From Holophagaceae bacterium UBA706 (GTDB lineage Bacteria; Acidobacteriota; Holophagae; Holophagales; Holophagaceae), in contig DBME01000221.1 of NCBI GenBank assembly GCA_002298155.1, forward strand, positions 3,037 to 10,290: a stretch of 7,254 bases of DNA. Direction: 5' to 3'. How positions within the stretch are numbered: position 1 is the stretch's first letter; every line of letters starts with the position of its first letter. Of the stretch, positions 1 to 5,898 are shown one piece after another. Below the pieces are notes generated by a model that was given only the letters and a program-made list of their open reading frames with translations, was not told the origin of the DNA and searched no databases. A program made the position numbers and the translations under genes.

Positions 1-672
1 GGCGGGGGCCCCCTCGCTCAGGGGCAGTTTGAGATGTGCAACCATCACCAGGCGGTCCGGCCGGGCCAGCGCCTGGAAGGGCAGCAGGTGGGTGGTGATG
101 CGCTGGGGGTCGTCCACCTCGGGCAGGCCCGCATGGCTGTCCAGCCGGGTGCCTCCCAGGCCGGGGAAATGCTTGAGGCAGCCCCGCACCCCTTCGGCCT
201 CCAGGCCCTCCAGGAAGGCGCCGGCGGCGGTTTCCGTCTCGCGGGGATCGGCGCTGGCGCAGCGGCCGCCCATGGCGGAATCCGGCGCGGGATCCCACAG
301 GTCGGCCACGGGGGCGAAATCGACGTTGAAGCCCAGCTGGCGCAGCCCGCGGCCCCAAAGGGCGCCCCAGCGGCGGCAGCCGTCCGCGCCGCCCTTTTCC
401 CATATTTGGCGGAGCCCGGGGGTCGTGCCGGCCCAGGTACGCAGGCGGCTCACGTTGCCGCCCTCCTGGTCCACGGCCACCGCCAGGGGGCCCCAGCGTT
501 CCTGCAGGCCCTGGATGAGGTCGTGGCACCGGGCGGGGCCGCGCAGGGGATCGGGGTCCAGGTTGCGCCCGAACAGCACGATGCCCCCCGGCTGGAACGC
601 CAGGCCCACGCCGGCGGCGTCCAGGCCCTCGAAGCCGGTCCACAGGAGGCGCTGCGCGGGGGAACGGTCCAC
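1..672 (-). CDS. nagZ: NagZ-like beta-N-acetylhexosaminidase, GH3 family (N-terminal 224 residues, cut by window edge)
   Basis: Family 3 glycoside hydrolase of the NagZ type. NagZ removes N-acetylglucosamine from cytoplasmic muropeptides during peptidoglycan recycling. Visible motifs in order are GGIVLFGRN (residues 29-37), VDQEGG (67-72), GFNVDFAPVADL (114-125), KHFPG (167-171) and DSH (178-180). The Asp-Ser-His is the expected flexible-loop acid/base dyad. The catalytic nucleophile Asp lies further along and is outside the window, so activity cannot be confirmed. There is no signal peptide, which fits a cytoplasmic enzyme. The usual Arg after VDQEGG is Asn here. I chose the GTG at 670-672 because the protein then begins at the normal NagZ N-terminus. 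No ATG is available, and a CTG at 679-681 is an alternative. It starts 5 bases after the stop of the upstream response regulator and has only a weak ribosome binding site, so translation probably depends on that gene. Another GH3 beta-hexosaminidase is possible. Confidence 0.88.
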   Translation of the reverse strand, partial: MDRSPAQRLLWTGFEGLDAAGVGLAFQPGGIVLFGRNLDPDPLRGPARCHDLIQGLQERWGPLAVAVDQEGGNVSRLRTWAGTTPGLRQIWEKGGADGCRRWGALWGRGLRQLGFNVDFAPVADLWDPAPDSAMGGRCASADPRETETAAGAFLEGLEAEGVRGCLKHFPGLGGTRLDSHAGLPEVDDPQRITTHLLPFQALARPDRLVMVAHLKLPLSEGAPA

Positions 673-677
673 GGTGG

Positions 678-1580
678 TCAGAGTTCCCGGGTGGGCGTGC
701 GGGCCTTGGCCACTTCCGTGCGGGTGCGGTGGAGGCCGTGCAGGGCGGCTTCCAGCTCCCGGCGCCACAGGACGAAGGCGGGGTTGTCAGGGTGGAAGCT
801 GGTGCGGTCCTCGAAGCCCAGGAAGAGGGCGCCCAGGAGGACGCCGCCGCTGGCCAGGGGAATGAGATAACCTTCGGGATAGCCGCCATCCCAGGTCCAT
901 TCCCGGCTCTGGTCCAGGCGGGACGGGGCGGGCAGGCCGTTGGTGCGGGAGCCCCGGGGGCCGGATTCGGCTTCAAGCGTCCAGCCCTCGCCGGCGGGCA
1001 GCAGCGCCATGGTGCCGGTGGGAGCGAAGCGGCCCTGCAGATGCGCCAGGAAGGCCTGGAGGATGGGACCTTCGGACGTCTGGCTCTGGGCGTCCACCAG
1101 GAGGTCGTTGAGGCGCCGCATCTCGTCGTGGAGTTCCTGGATCTCCTGCACCCGGGCCAGCACGCGGCCTTCCAGGTCCTGGCGGTAGTCGCGCAGTTGG
1201 CCCAGCACCGTGGCGTAGTCCAGGGCGCGGTCCAGCACCGCCTCGATCTCGGCGAGCTTGAAGGGCTTCTGCACGAAGTCGTAGGCCCCGAACTTCACGG
1301 CCCGGATGGCCGTCTCCATGGAGGCGTAACCGGTGATGACCACGCACAGGGTCAGGGGATCGCGGGCCTTCACGGCGGCGATGAGGTCGAAGCCCGTGGG
1401 GCCGCCGGGCATGTTCAGGTCGGTGATGACCACGGGGTAGTGCTTGGCGGCCATGCGCTCCAGGGCGGTGTTGGCGTCGGGGGCCTCGTCCACGGTGTAG
1501 CCGTCCCGGGCCAGGGCTTCCCGGAGGAAGGTGCGGAGGTCCTCCTCGTCGTCCACCAGCAGGATCGGGTCCTGGATCAT
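678..1580 (-). CDS. Response regulator: REC domain, coiled coil and GAF-like C-terminal domain
   Basis: A 300-residue response regulator with no DNA-binding output. The receiver domain covers about residues 5-120, with acidic pocket D10/D11, phosphoacceptor D54 in TDLNMPGG, T83 in ITGYAS and K105 in QKPFK. Residues about 120-165 are charged and heptad-like, probably a coiled coil for dimerisation. Residues about 170-290 look like a degenerate GAF domain (strand-rich MALLP and YLIPLASGGVLLGALFLGF, ending in a helix with RRELEAALH), but I see no ligand residues that identify it. It probably passes a phosphorylation signal to a partner protein by contact. The ATG overlaps the TGA of the upstream HD-GYP gene (ATGA), with GGAG five bases before the start, so the two proteins are likely made in a fixed ratio. 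Its REC domain is a close paralogue of that neighbour's. The GAF assignment is an inference; the REC assignment is secure. Confidence 0.9.
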   Translation of the reverse strand: MIQDPILLVDDEEDLRTFLREALARDGYTVDEAPDANTALERMAAKHYPVVITDLNMPGGPTGFDLIAAVKARDPLTLCVVITGYASMETAIRAVKFGAYDFVQKPFKLAEIEAVLDRALDYATVLGQLRDYRQDLEGRVLARVQEIQELHDEMRRLNDLLVDAQSQTSEGPILQAFLAHLQGRFAPTGTMALLPAGEGWTLEAESGPRGSRTNGLPAPSRLDQSREWTWDGGYPEGYLIPLASGGVLLGALFLGFEDRTSFHPDNPAFVLWRRELEAALHGLHRTRTEVAKARTPTREL

Positions 1581-2998
1581 ACCTGCTCCGATTCCGGCAG
1601 CGGGATCATGTAGATCTCCGCGTCCAGGAAGATTCGCAATGCGTTGACGTCCAGAAGGTTGGCATTGGCCTCGGCCTCGAGGATCTCCAGGCTGCGGGGC
1701 ACGGTGACGGCCACCTTGTAGGGGCGGTCCGCGGCCACGAGGGCGTCGTACACGTCGCAGATGGCCATGAGCTTGCTCTGGGGCGGGATGGCGTCCTTCT
1801 CCAGGCCCCGGGGGTAGCCCATGCCGTTCAGGCGCTCGTGGTGCGTGTAGGCGATCTCGGGCACGTTGGCCAGGGAACCCGTCCAGGGGATCTGGCTGAG
1901 GAACTGGTAGGTCTTGGTGACGTGGCTGTTGATCTCCTTGCGCTCGGCTTCGGAGAGGCTGCCCTTGGGGATGCGCAGGGCGGCGATGTCCGTGGACTCC
2001 AGCACGCGGGCGATCTGGCCGTCGTGGTGCAGGAACTCCAGCGCTTCCAGCTCGTCCATGGCCTCCATGATGTTCTGGGGCAGGACCTTGGGCTCGTTGC
2101 AGCGGATCACCAGGTCGGACATGCGCCCGGTCTCGGCCCGGTAGGCGGCCAGGGTCGCTCCATAGAAGTTCTCGTCATAGGCCAAGTTGCGCTTCCAGGC
2201 GTCCTCGAGGCGGGCCGCGGCCCCCTCCAGGTCCCGCTGGAAGAGCCGCTGGAGGATGCGTTCCAGGCGCTCCTCCTCGAGCTTCTTGGGCTTGGTGAGC
2301 ACGCGCTCGCTGACGCCCACCTTGCCGAAGTCGTGGAGCAGGCTGGCGTAGCGCAGCTCCTTGAGCTGCTGGGCGGTGAAATGGTGCCCGCCCCAGGCGC
2401 CCGAGGGCGTGGCGTTGACGGCCTCGGCCAGGGCCACGGTGAGCTTGGCCACGCGCACGGAATGGCCCCGGGTGGAGGGGTCCCGCGCTTCAATGGCGCT
2501 TACGGAGGCCTTCACGAAGCCTTCGAAGAGGTTCTCGATGTCATCCTTGAGGGTCACCACCTCGCGGGTGCGCTCCTCCACCCGGCGCTCCAGCTCGGTC
2601 TGGTAGGCCTCGATGCCGCGCAGGGCCTTGTAGTGGCTCAGGGCGCGCTGCAGGCTGGCCTCCAGCTCCGCGAGCTTGAAGGGCTTCTGGATGAAGTCGT
2701 AGGCGCCGTTCTTGAGGGCCTGGATCGAGCTGTCCAGGGTGGCGTAGCCCGTCATGAGGATGCAGAAGGTCTTGGGGTCGATCTCCCTGACCTTCTGGAG
2801 GAGATCCAGCCCCGACAGGCCACCGGGCATGTTCAGGTCGGTGAAGATGATGGAGAAGTGCTTGGACCGCGCCAGGTCCAGGGCGGCCTCGCCGTTCTCG
2901 GCGCCTTCGCAGAGGTATCCCATGCTTTCCAGGGCTTCGACCAGAAGCGTCCGGAAGTCGGATTCATCGTCCACGATCAGGATGTTGTAGGTGTCCAT
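1577..2998 (-). CDS. Response regulator with REC and insert-containing HD-GYP domain (probable c-di-GMP phosphodiesterase)
   Basis: A receiver domain (residues about 5-120; D10/D11, phosphoacceptor D54, T83, K105) is followed by a coiled coil (about 125-160) and an HD-GYP domain, the family that hydrolyses cyclic-di-GMP. Metal and signature residues seen are H179, HDFGK (222-226), H359 in SHVTKTY, HHERLNGMGYP (386-396), D415, and DALVAADRPYK. The glutamate that completes a three-metal site in some members is replaced by Ser (175), so a two-metal centre is predicted. About 105 extra residues (roughly 237-343) separate HDFGK from H359; the usual spacing is about 30. I recall similar REC-HD-GYP proteins with an NEP motif and FLSQIPWT, as here. 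The ATG at 2996-2998 is preferred because its REC then aligns residue for residue with that of the downstream paralogue. A GTG at 3011-3013 would add five residues. It lies 32 bases after the lipoprotein gene and overlaps the next gene by four bases. A perfect inverted repeat covers its start. Confidence 0.92.
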   Translation of the reverse strand: MDTYNILIVDDESDFRTLLVEALESMGYLCEGAENGEAALDLARSKHFSIIFTDLNMPGGLSGLDLLQKVREIDPKTFCILMTGYATLDSSIQALKNGAYDFIQKPFKLAELEASLQRALSHYKALRGIEAYQTELERRVEERTREVVTLKDDIENLFEGFVKASVSAIEARDPSTRGHSVRVAKLTVALAEAVNATPSGAWGGHHFTAQQLKELRYASLLHDFGKVGVSERVLTKPKKLEEERLERILQRLFQRDLEGAAARLEDAWKRNLAYDENFYGATLAAYRAETGRMSDLVIRCNEPKVLPQNIMEAMDELEALEFLHHDGQIARVLESTDIAALRIPKGSLSEAERKEINSHVTKTYQFLSQIPWTGSLANVPEIAYTHHERLNGMGYPRGLEKDAIPPQSKLMAICDVYDALVAADRPYKVAVTVPRSLEILEAEANANLLDVNALRIFLDAEIYMIPLPESEQV

Positions 2999-3016
2999 AG
3001 GGGGCCTGGACACCTA
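2988..3016 (-). repeat. Perfect 10-bp inverted repeat over the HD-GYP start codon
   Basis: Arms TAGGTGTCCA and TGGACACCTA (2988-2997 and 3007-3016) are exact reverse complements separated by 9 bases. In the transcript they would form a 10-bp stem. The loop would hold the A of the preferred AUG, and the second arm would hold its U and G and the next codons. The alternative GTG lies in the first arm. This could be a translation-controlling hairpin or a DNA operator; neither can be proved from sequence alone. Confidence 0.6.
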
Positions 3017-3030
3017 TCCTACCCGAAGGA

Positions 3031-3588
3031 TCAGTGGGAAGGGGGAGGGAACCGGGTGAGCATCTGCTTGACGGCCTTGCCCACCTGCTCCTCGGCATCC
3101 TCGGGATCCTCCAGGCCCGTCAGGGCGCCTTCGGCTACGGCCTGCCAGACCAGCTGATTGGTCTTGTTGTCCACGATCTCCAGGATGATGCTGCCTTCCT
3201 GGTAGGGGTGGGCCTCGGTGAAGTGGGTGCCGACGCCGTACCCGAAGGGACGGGCCCAGCCCCAGCCGCCGACGCTGGTGGTGGTGTAGACCGTGCCCCG
3301 GCGGTAGGCGGGGTAGTAGGTGACGAGCACGTCGGGCTCGCCGGTCTTCTCGAGCTTCAGGCCCTTGGCCGACATCTCCCGCTCCACGGCGGAGCGGACG
3401 CGGCGGTCCATGATGGGGTTCTCCACCCCGTCGGACTTGCCCTTGGCCTTGGAGCTGGCGGCATACCAGTCATAGGTTTTGTATGCTGCGTAGTTGGCGT
3501 GGGAATCGTAGTCGTACTTCACGGTGAAGGGGGCGCACCCGGCCATGGCGCCCAGGACGACAGGGAAGAGCAGGATCTTGACGTTCAT
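3031..3588 (-). CDS. DUF4136-family lipoprotein
   Basis: A 185-residue predicted lipoprotein. It opens with a short signal peptide (MNVKILLFPVVLGAMAGC), with lipobox MAGC and the lipidated Cys at 18. Met at the -3 position is less usual than Leu. The +2 residue is Ala, which by the Lol rule points to the outer membrane. The mature part has the DUF4136 pattern: an early Tyr/Asp-rich strand leading to YKTYDWY, a conserved run with PDVLVTYYPA, a Gly/Trp/Tyr-rich loop around VGGWGWARPFGYG, and IILEIVDNKTNQLVWQAVAEG before a C-terminal helix. The family has no well-established biochemical role. The frame stays open further upstream, but this ATG has an excellent Shine-Dalgarno (GGAGG, five bases before) and places the signal peptide correctly. 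A good -10 box lies just upstream. The stop is 32 bases before the following HD-GYP start, so co-transcription is likely. Confidence 0.87.
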   Translation of the reverse strand: MNVKILLFPVVLGAMAGCAPFTVKYDYDSHANYAAYKTYDWYAASSKAKGKSDGVENPIMDRRVRSAVEREMSAKGLKLEKTGEPDVLVTYYPAYRRGTVYTTTSVGGWGWARPFGYGVGTHFTEAHPYQEGSIILEIVDNKTNQLVWQAVAEGALTGLEDPEDAEEQVGKAVKQMLTRFPPPSH

Positions 3589-3615
3589 GACAACCTCCGG
3601 TGGGGGGCTCGTTTC

Positions 3616-3621
3616 ATTATA
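3616..3621 (-). promoter_or_regulatory. Candidate -10 box (TATAAT) upstream of the lipoprotein gene
   Basis: An exact TATAAT on the minus strand overlaps the TAA stop codon of the VanZ-LpxH fusion gene. It lies 27 bases before the lipoprotein ATG, leaving room for a leader of about 20 bases containing GGAGG. The -35 region is poor (CCTCTT-like at 16 bases spacing), so the promoter may be weak or use an activator. In such GC-rich DNA a perfect -10 in this place is notable. It would allow the lipoprotein, HD-GYP, REC-GAF and nagZ genes to be transcribed apart from the upstream genes. Confidence 0.4.
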
Positions 3622-4705
3622 GATGCTGGCTTTGCGGAAGAGGTTTAAGGGTTCCCCCCTGCCAGAGCATGAAATCGCCATCATGTGCCCAGGGCAGGGC
3701 GACGCCGTTGCCTTCCACTTCGTGGGTATGGAAGTGCCCTGTCACAAAGGTTTCGCCCGGGTGGGCGGCGGCGGCGGCCCGGAAGGCCTCCCGGGGGAAG
3801 ACCAGCTTGTAGGCCCGGTTCGTGGTGCGCATGGCCCGTTCCAGGCGGGTGGCCAGGCCGTGGGCGGCCCACCGGGGCAGGAGGCGGGCCAGAAGCCACA
3901 GGGGGCCGCTGCGGGAAACCAGGTTCCAGAGGCGGTACTGCCAGTCCGCATGGTTGATGAGGTCCCCGTGCTCCCAGGCGAGGCCTTCGGCGGGCAGACC
4001 GCCCCCGATGCCTTCGCCCATGAGGTCGAAATGCCCCGACCGGGCGTCCAGGAAATACTCCCGGTTGCCCAGCCAGAACCCCACCCACCGCCCCTGGCGG
4101 CGCCGTTCGTCCACCCAGGCCAGGAAGGCCGCCTGGGGGGGGGTCTCCATGCCGGGAATGCCCACCCACACATCGAAGGTGTCGCCCAGGAAGAGCCAGT
4201 CCGCCCCGGGGTTGGCCCGGGTCGCTCCCTCCAGGCCCGTGAGCTCGGCGTTCCAGTGGGGGTCGGCCACCAGGATCAGGGGTACGTCGGGGTCGGGCCG
4301 CCGGGCTTCACCCCGGTGCCAGCTGAGGCCCGTCAGCCACCGGCGCCGGACCAGGGGCAGGCAGGACGCGGCCAGGCCCAGGAAGCCGCCGCAGGTGTCG
4401 GCCACCCAGTCCAGGACGTCCACGTCACGGCCCGGCACGAAGTGCTGGTGCAACTCGTCGCTGGCCCCGTACAGGGACACCAGCAGGAAGATCCACAGGT
4501 GGCGCCGGTACACCGGCGTGCCCTCGAAGGTGTTGCGGGCCGCCACTTCCAGGGCCAGCGCCAGGGCGGCGAATTCACAGGCGTGGCAGATCCAGTCCAG
4601 GGGGTGCCCCAGGCTCACATCCATGGGCAGGGTGCTCCGGCTGCTGAGCCAGAAGGTGGTGGCGGCAAGGGCCACGGGAAAGGTCCAGATCCAGGGGCGA
4701 CGCAT
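3617..4705 (-). CDS. Fusion of VanZ-like membrane domain and LpxH-like metallophosphoesterase
   Basis: A 362-residue two-domain protein. Residues 1-120 form a VanZ-like domain with about four membrane helices (5-22, 36-56, 68-84, 97-119) and the family pattern YG..DELHQHFVPGR (79-93) followed by a helix starting at D99. Residues about 140-355 form a calcineurin-type metallophosphoesterase. Metal-site motifs are D148-x-H150, GDTFDVW (D175), GNRE (N214, R215), HGD (H246) and GHFHTH (H324, H326). The GNR motif and the helical segment between HGD and GHxH resemble LpxH, which cleaves UDP-2,3-diacylglucosamine in lipid A synthesis. The first motif is ADPH rather than SDLH. The basic VRRRW after the last helix suggests the enzyme domain is cytoplasmic. 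The ATG at 4703-4705 has AGGA six bases ahead and is preferred over a TTG two codons upstream. A nine-C run falls at residues 188-191. VanZ-domain function is poorly known; the substrate is an inference. Confidence 0.87.
   Translation of the reverse strand: MRRPWIWTFPVALAATTFWLSSRSTLPMDVSLGHPLDWICHACEFAALALALEVAARNTFEGTPVYRRHLWIFLLVSLYGASDELHQHFVPGRDVDVLDWVADTCGGFLGLAASCLPLVRRRWLTGLSWHRGEARRPDPDVPLILVADPHWNAELTGLEGATRANPGADWLFLGDTFDVWVGIPGMETPPQAAFLAWVDERRRQGRWVGFWLGNREYFLDARSGHFDLMGEGIGGGLPAEGLAWEHGDLINHADWQYRLWNLVSRSGPLWLLARLLPRWAAHGLATRLERAMRTTNRAYKLVFPREAFRAAAAAHPGETFVTGHFHTHEVEGNGVALPWAHDGDFMLWQGGTLKPLPQSQHL
4135..4143 (-). repeat. Homopolymer run of nine C within the VanZ-LpxH gene
   Basis: Nine consecutive C on the coding strand (nine G on the plus strand) encode the end of Thr188, Pro189, Pro190 and the first base of Gln191, in the loop between the GD and GNRE motifs. 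The reading frame is intact as given. Runs of this length can slip during replication or be misread during sequencing. Confidence 0.7.
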
Positions 4706-4733
4706 GCTCAATCCTAGCGTGCCTGCGGAGTCC

Positions 4734-5849
4734 CTAAGGGAATTCCGGCTCCACGAACCGGTCGGGATGGAGCAGCATGACCTCGCGGAAGTGTCCGAAC
4801 TCCTGGAAGAAGACCTTCACGAGCTGCGGGTCGAAGAGCTTGCCGCTGTTCTCCTTGAGGTAGGCCAGGACGTCCGATTCCTCCCAGGGGCGCTTGTACA
4901 CCCGGCGGTGGATGAGGGCGTCGTAGATGTCCACCAGGCAGGTGATGCGGGCCTCGATGGGGATCTTTTCGCCCTTGAGGCCGCGGGGATAGCCGGAGCC
5001 GTCCCACTTCTCGTGGTGGCAGGCCGCGATGCGGGCGCCCATCTGGATGAAGGGGACCGTGGAATCCTTCAGGATGTTGGCGCCCATGGTGGTGTGGGTC
5101 TTCATGATGATCCACTCCTCCTCCGTGAGGGGGCCGTCCTTCTGGAGGATGCGGTCGGGGACGCCGATCTTGCCGATGTCGTGCATGGGGGCGGCGGCGC
5201 GGATCGTCTCGATGCGATCCTCCTCCCACTCCAGGAAGCGCCCCATGAGGGCGGCGTACAGGCCGATGCGCCGGACGTGGGCGCCGGTCTCGTTGTCCCG
5301 GTGCTCCGAGGCGGAGATGAGCCGCAGGGCCACCTCCTCCCGGGAGGCCTTGATCTCCAGGGTCTGCTCCTGCACCCGCCGGGCCAGGAGGGCTTCGCGG
5401 TCCTGGTAGTCCAGCTCCAGCATGCGCCGGCGCAGGGCGTTGGCCACCGCGATGAGGATGTCGTTGGTCTTGAAGGGCTTCAGGACGTAGCCGTAGGCGC
5501 CGTGGCGAAGGCACTCCATGGCCATCTCGGTGTTGTCCACGGAGCTGACCATGACGAAGGCGATCTCGGGGATGCGGTGGGCCACGGACTTCACGAGGTT
5601 GAGGCCCGTCATGCCCGGCATCTTGATGTCGGAAAGCACCAGGTCGATGTTCTCGGTGTCCAGGATCTCCAGCGTCTTGAAGGCGTCCGGCGCCTCGAAG
5701 CAGGTGAAGCCGTGCTTGCGCAGGGTCCGCAGGAGGGCGACCCTCACGATGTCCTGGTCGTCCACCACCAGGATGCGGATGTCCCTGGGATCGTGGCCGG
5801 GAAGGGGCCAATCGATGGGCAGCGCTCGGGGATTGCCGGCTAGGGTCAT
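4734..5849 (-). CDS. REC-HD-GYP response regulator (probable cyclic-di-GMP phosphodiesterase, RpfG type)
   Basis: A 371-residue protein with a receiver domain (about residues 24-142: D30/D31, phosphoacceptor D74 in LSDIKMPG, S102, K124) after a 23-residue proline-containing N-terminal extension. A coiled coil (about 143-172) leads to a standard-length HD-GYP domain. Its metal ligands are complete: E187, H191, HD 223-224 with K227, H252, HH 278-279 and D307. The GYP motif is HHEKWDGSGYP (278-288). The E187/H191 pair matches the subset known to bind three irons, so active hydrolysis of cyclic-di-GMP is expected. It lies 49 bases after the ArnE-like gene and 28 bases before the VanZ-LpxH gene. 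No Shine-Dalgarno precedes the ATG, but TAGAAT stands nine bases before it, suggesting a leaderless message. Its REC domain is clearly more distant from the two downstream RECs than those are from each other. Confidence 0.94.
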   Translation of the reverse strand: MTLAGNPRALPIDWPLPGHDPRDIRILVVDDQDIVRVALLRTLRKHGFTCFEAPDAFKTLEILDTENIDLVLSDIKMPGMTGLNLVKSVAHRIPEIAFVMVSSVDNTEMAMECLRHGAYGYVLKPFKTNDILIAVANALRRRMLELDYQDREALLARRVQEQTLEIKASREEVALRLISASEHRDNETGAHVRRIGLYAALMGRFLEWEEDRIETIRAAAPMHDIGKIGVPDRILQKDGPLTEEEWIIMKTHTTMGANILKDSTVPFIQMGARIAACHHEKWDGSGYPRGLKGEKIPIEARITCLVDIYDALIHRRVYKRPWEESDVLAYLKENSGKLFDPQLVKVFFQEFGHFREVMLLHPDRFVEPEFP

Positions 5850-5858
5850 ATGCAGGGA

Positions 5859-5864
5859 ATTCTA
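5859..5864 (-). promoter_or_regulatory. Candidate -10 box (TAGAAT) giving a leaderless HD-GYP transcript
   Basis: TAGAAT differs from the consensus -10 at one base and ends nine bases before the HD-GYP ATG. A start six to eight bases downstream would fall within about three bases of the A of the ATG, giving little or no leader. This agrees with the absence of any Shine-Dalgarno. No recognisable -35 is present at 17 bases spacing, so confidence is modest. Confidence 0.3.
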
Positions 5865-5898
5865 GCTTTGGTTGCCCGGTGACCCCAGGTTATTTTTT

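Noticed and set aside
29..1613. Several long plus-strand open frames over the left end
   Set aside because: They are the antisense of the NagZ-like and REC-GAF genes, whose catalytic and phosphorylation motifs are unmistakable on the minus strand.
3014..3030. Small hairpin with a TTCG loop between lipoprotein and HD-GYP genes
   Set aside because: Only two G-C pairs close the loop before a mismatch and no U tract follows, so it is not a credible terminator or riboswitch.
3589..3684. A 32-residue N-terminal extension of the lipoprotein
   Set aside because: It would bury the signal peptide, overlap the VanZ-LpxH gene and ignore the strong GGAGG five bases before the internal ATG at 3588.
3822..5843. 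A 673-codon open frame on the plus strand
   Set aside because: It runs antisense to the VanZ-LpxH and HD-GYP genes, both of which have clear motifs. The translation is low-complexity, rich in Arg, Ala, Gly and His, with no recognisable domain. It is open only because GC-rich coding DNA has few stops on the opposite strand.
5850..5898. Possible terminator after the ArnE-like gene (run of seven T on the plus strand, GGT/ACC pairs nearby)
   Set aside because: On the transcribed strand the run is A, not U, and it lies before, not after, the weak GGT/ACC pairing. No stable stem is visible.
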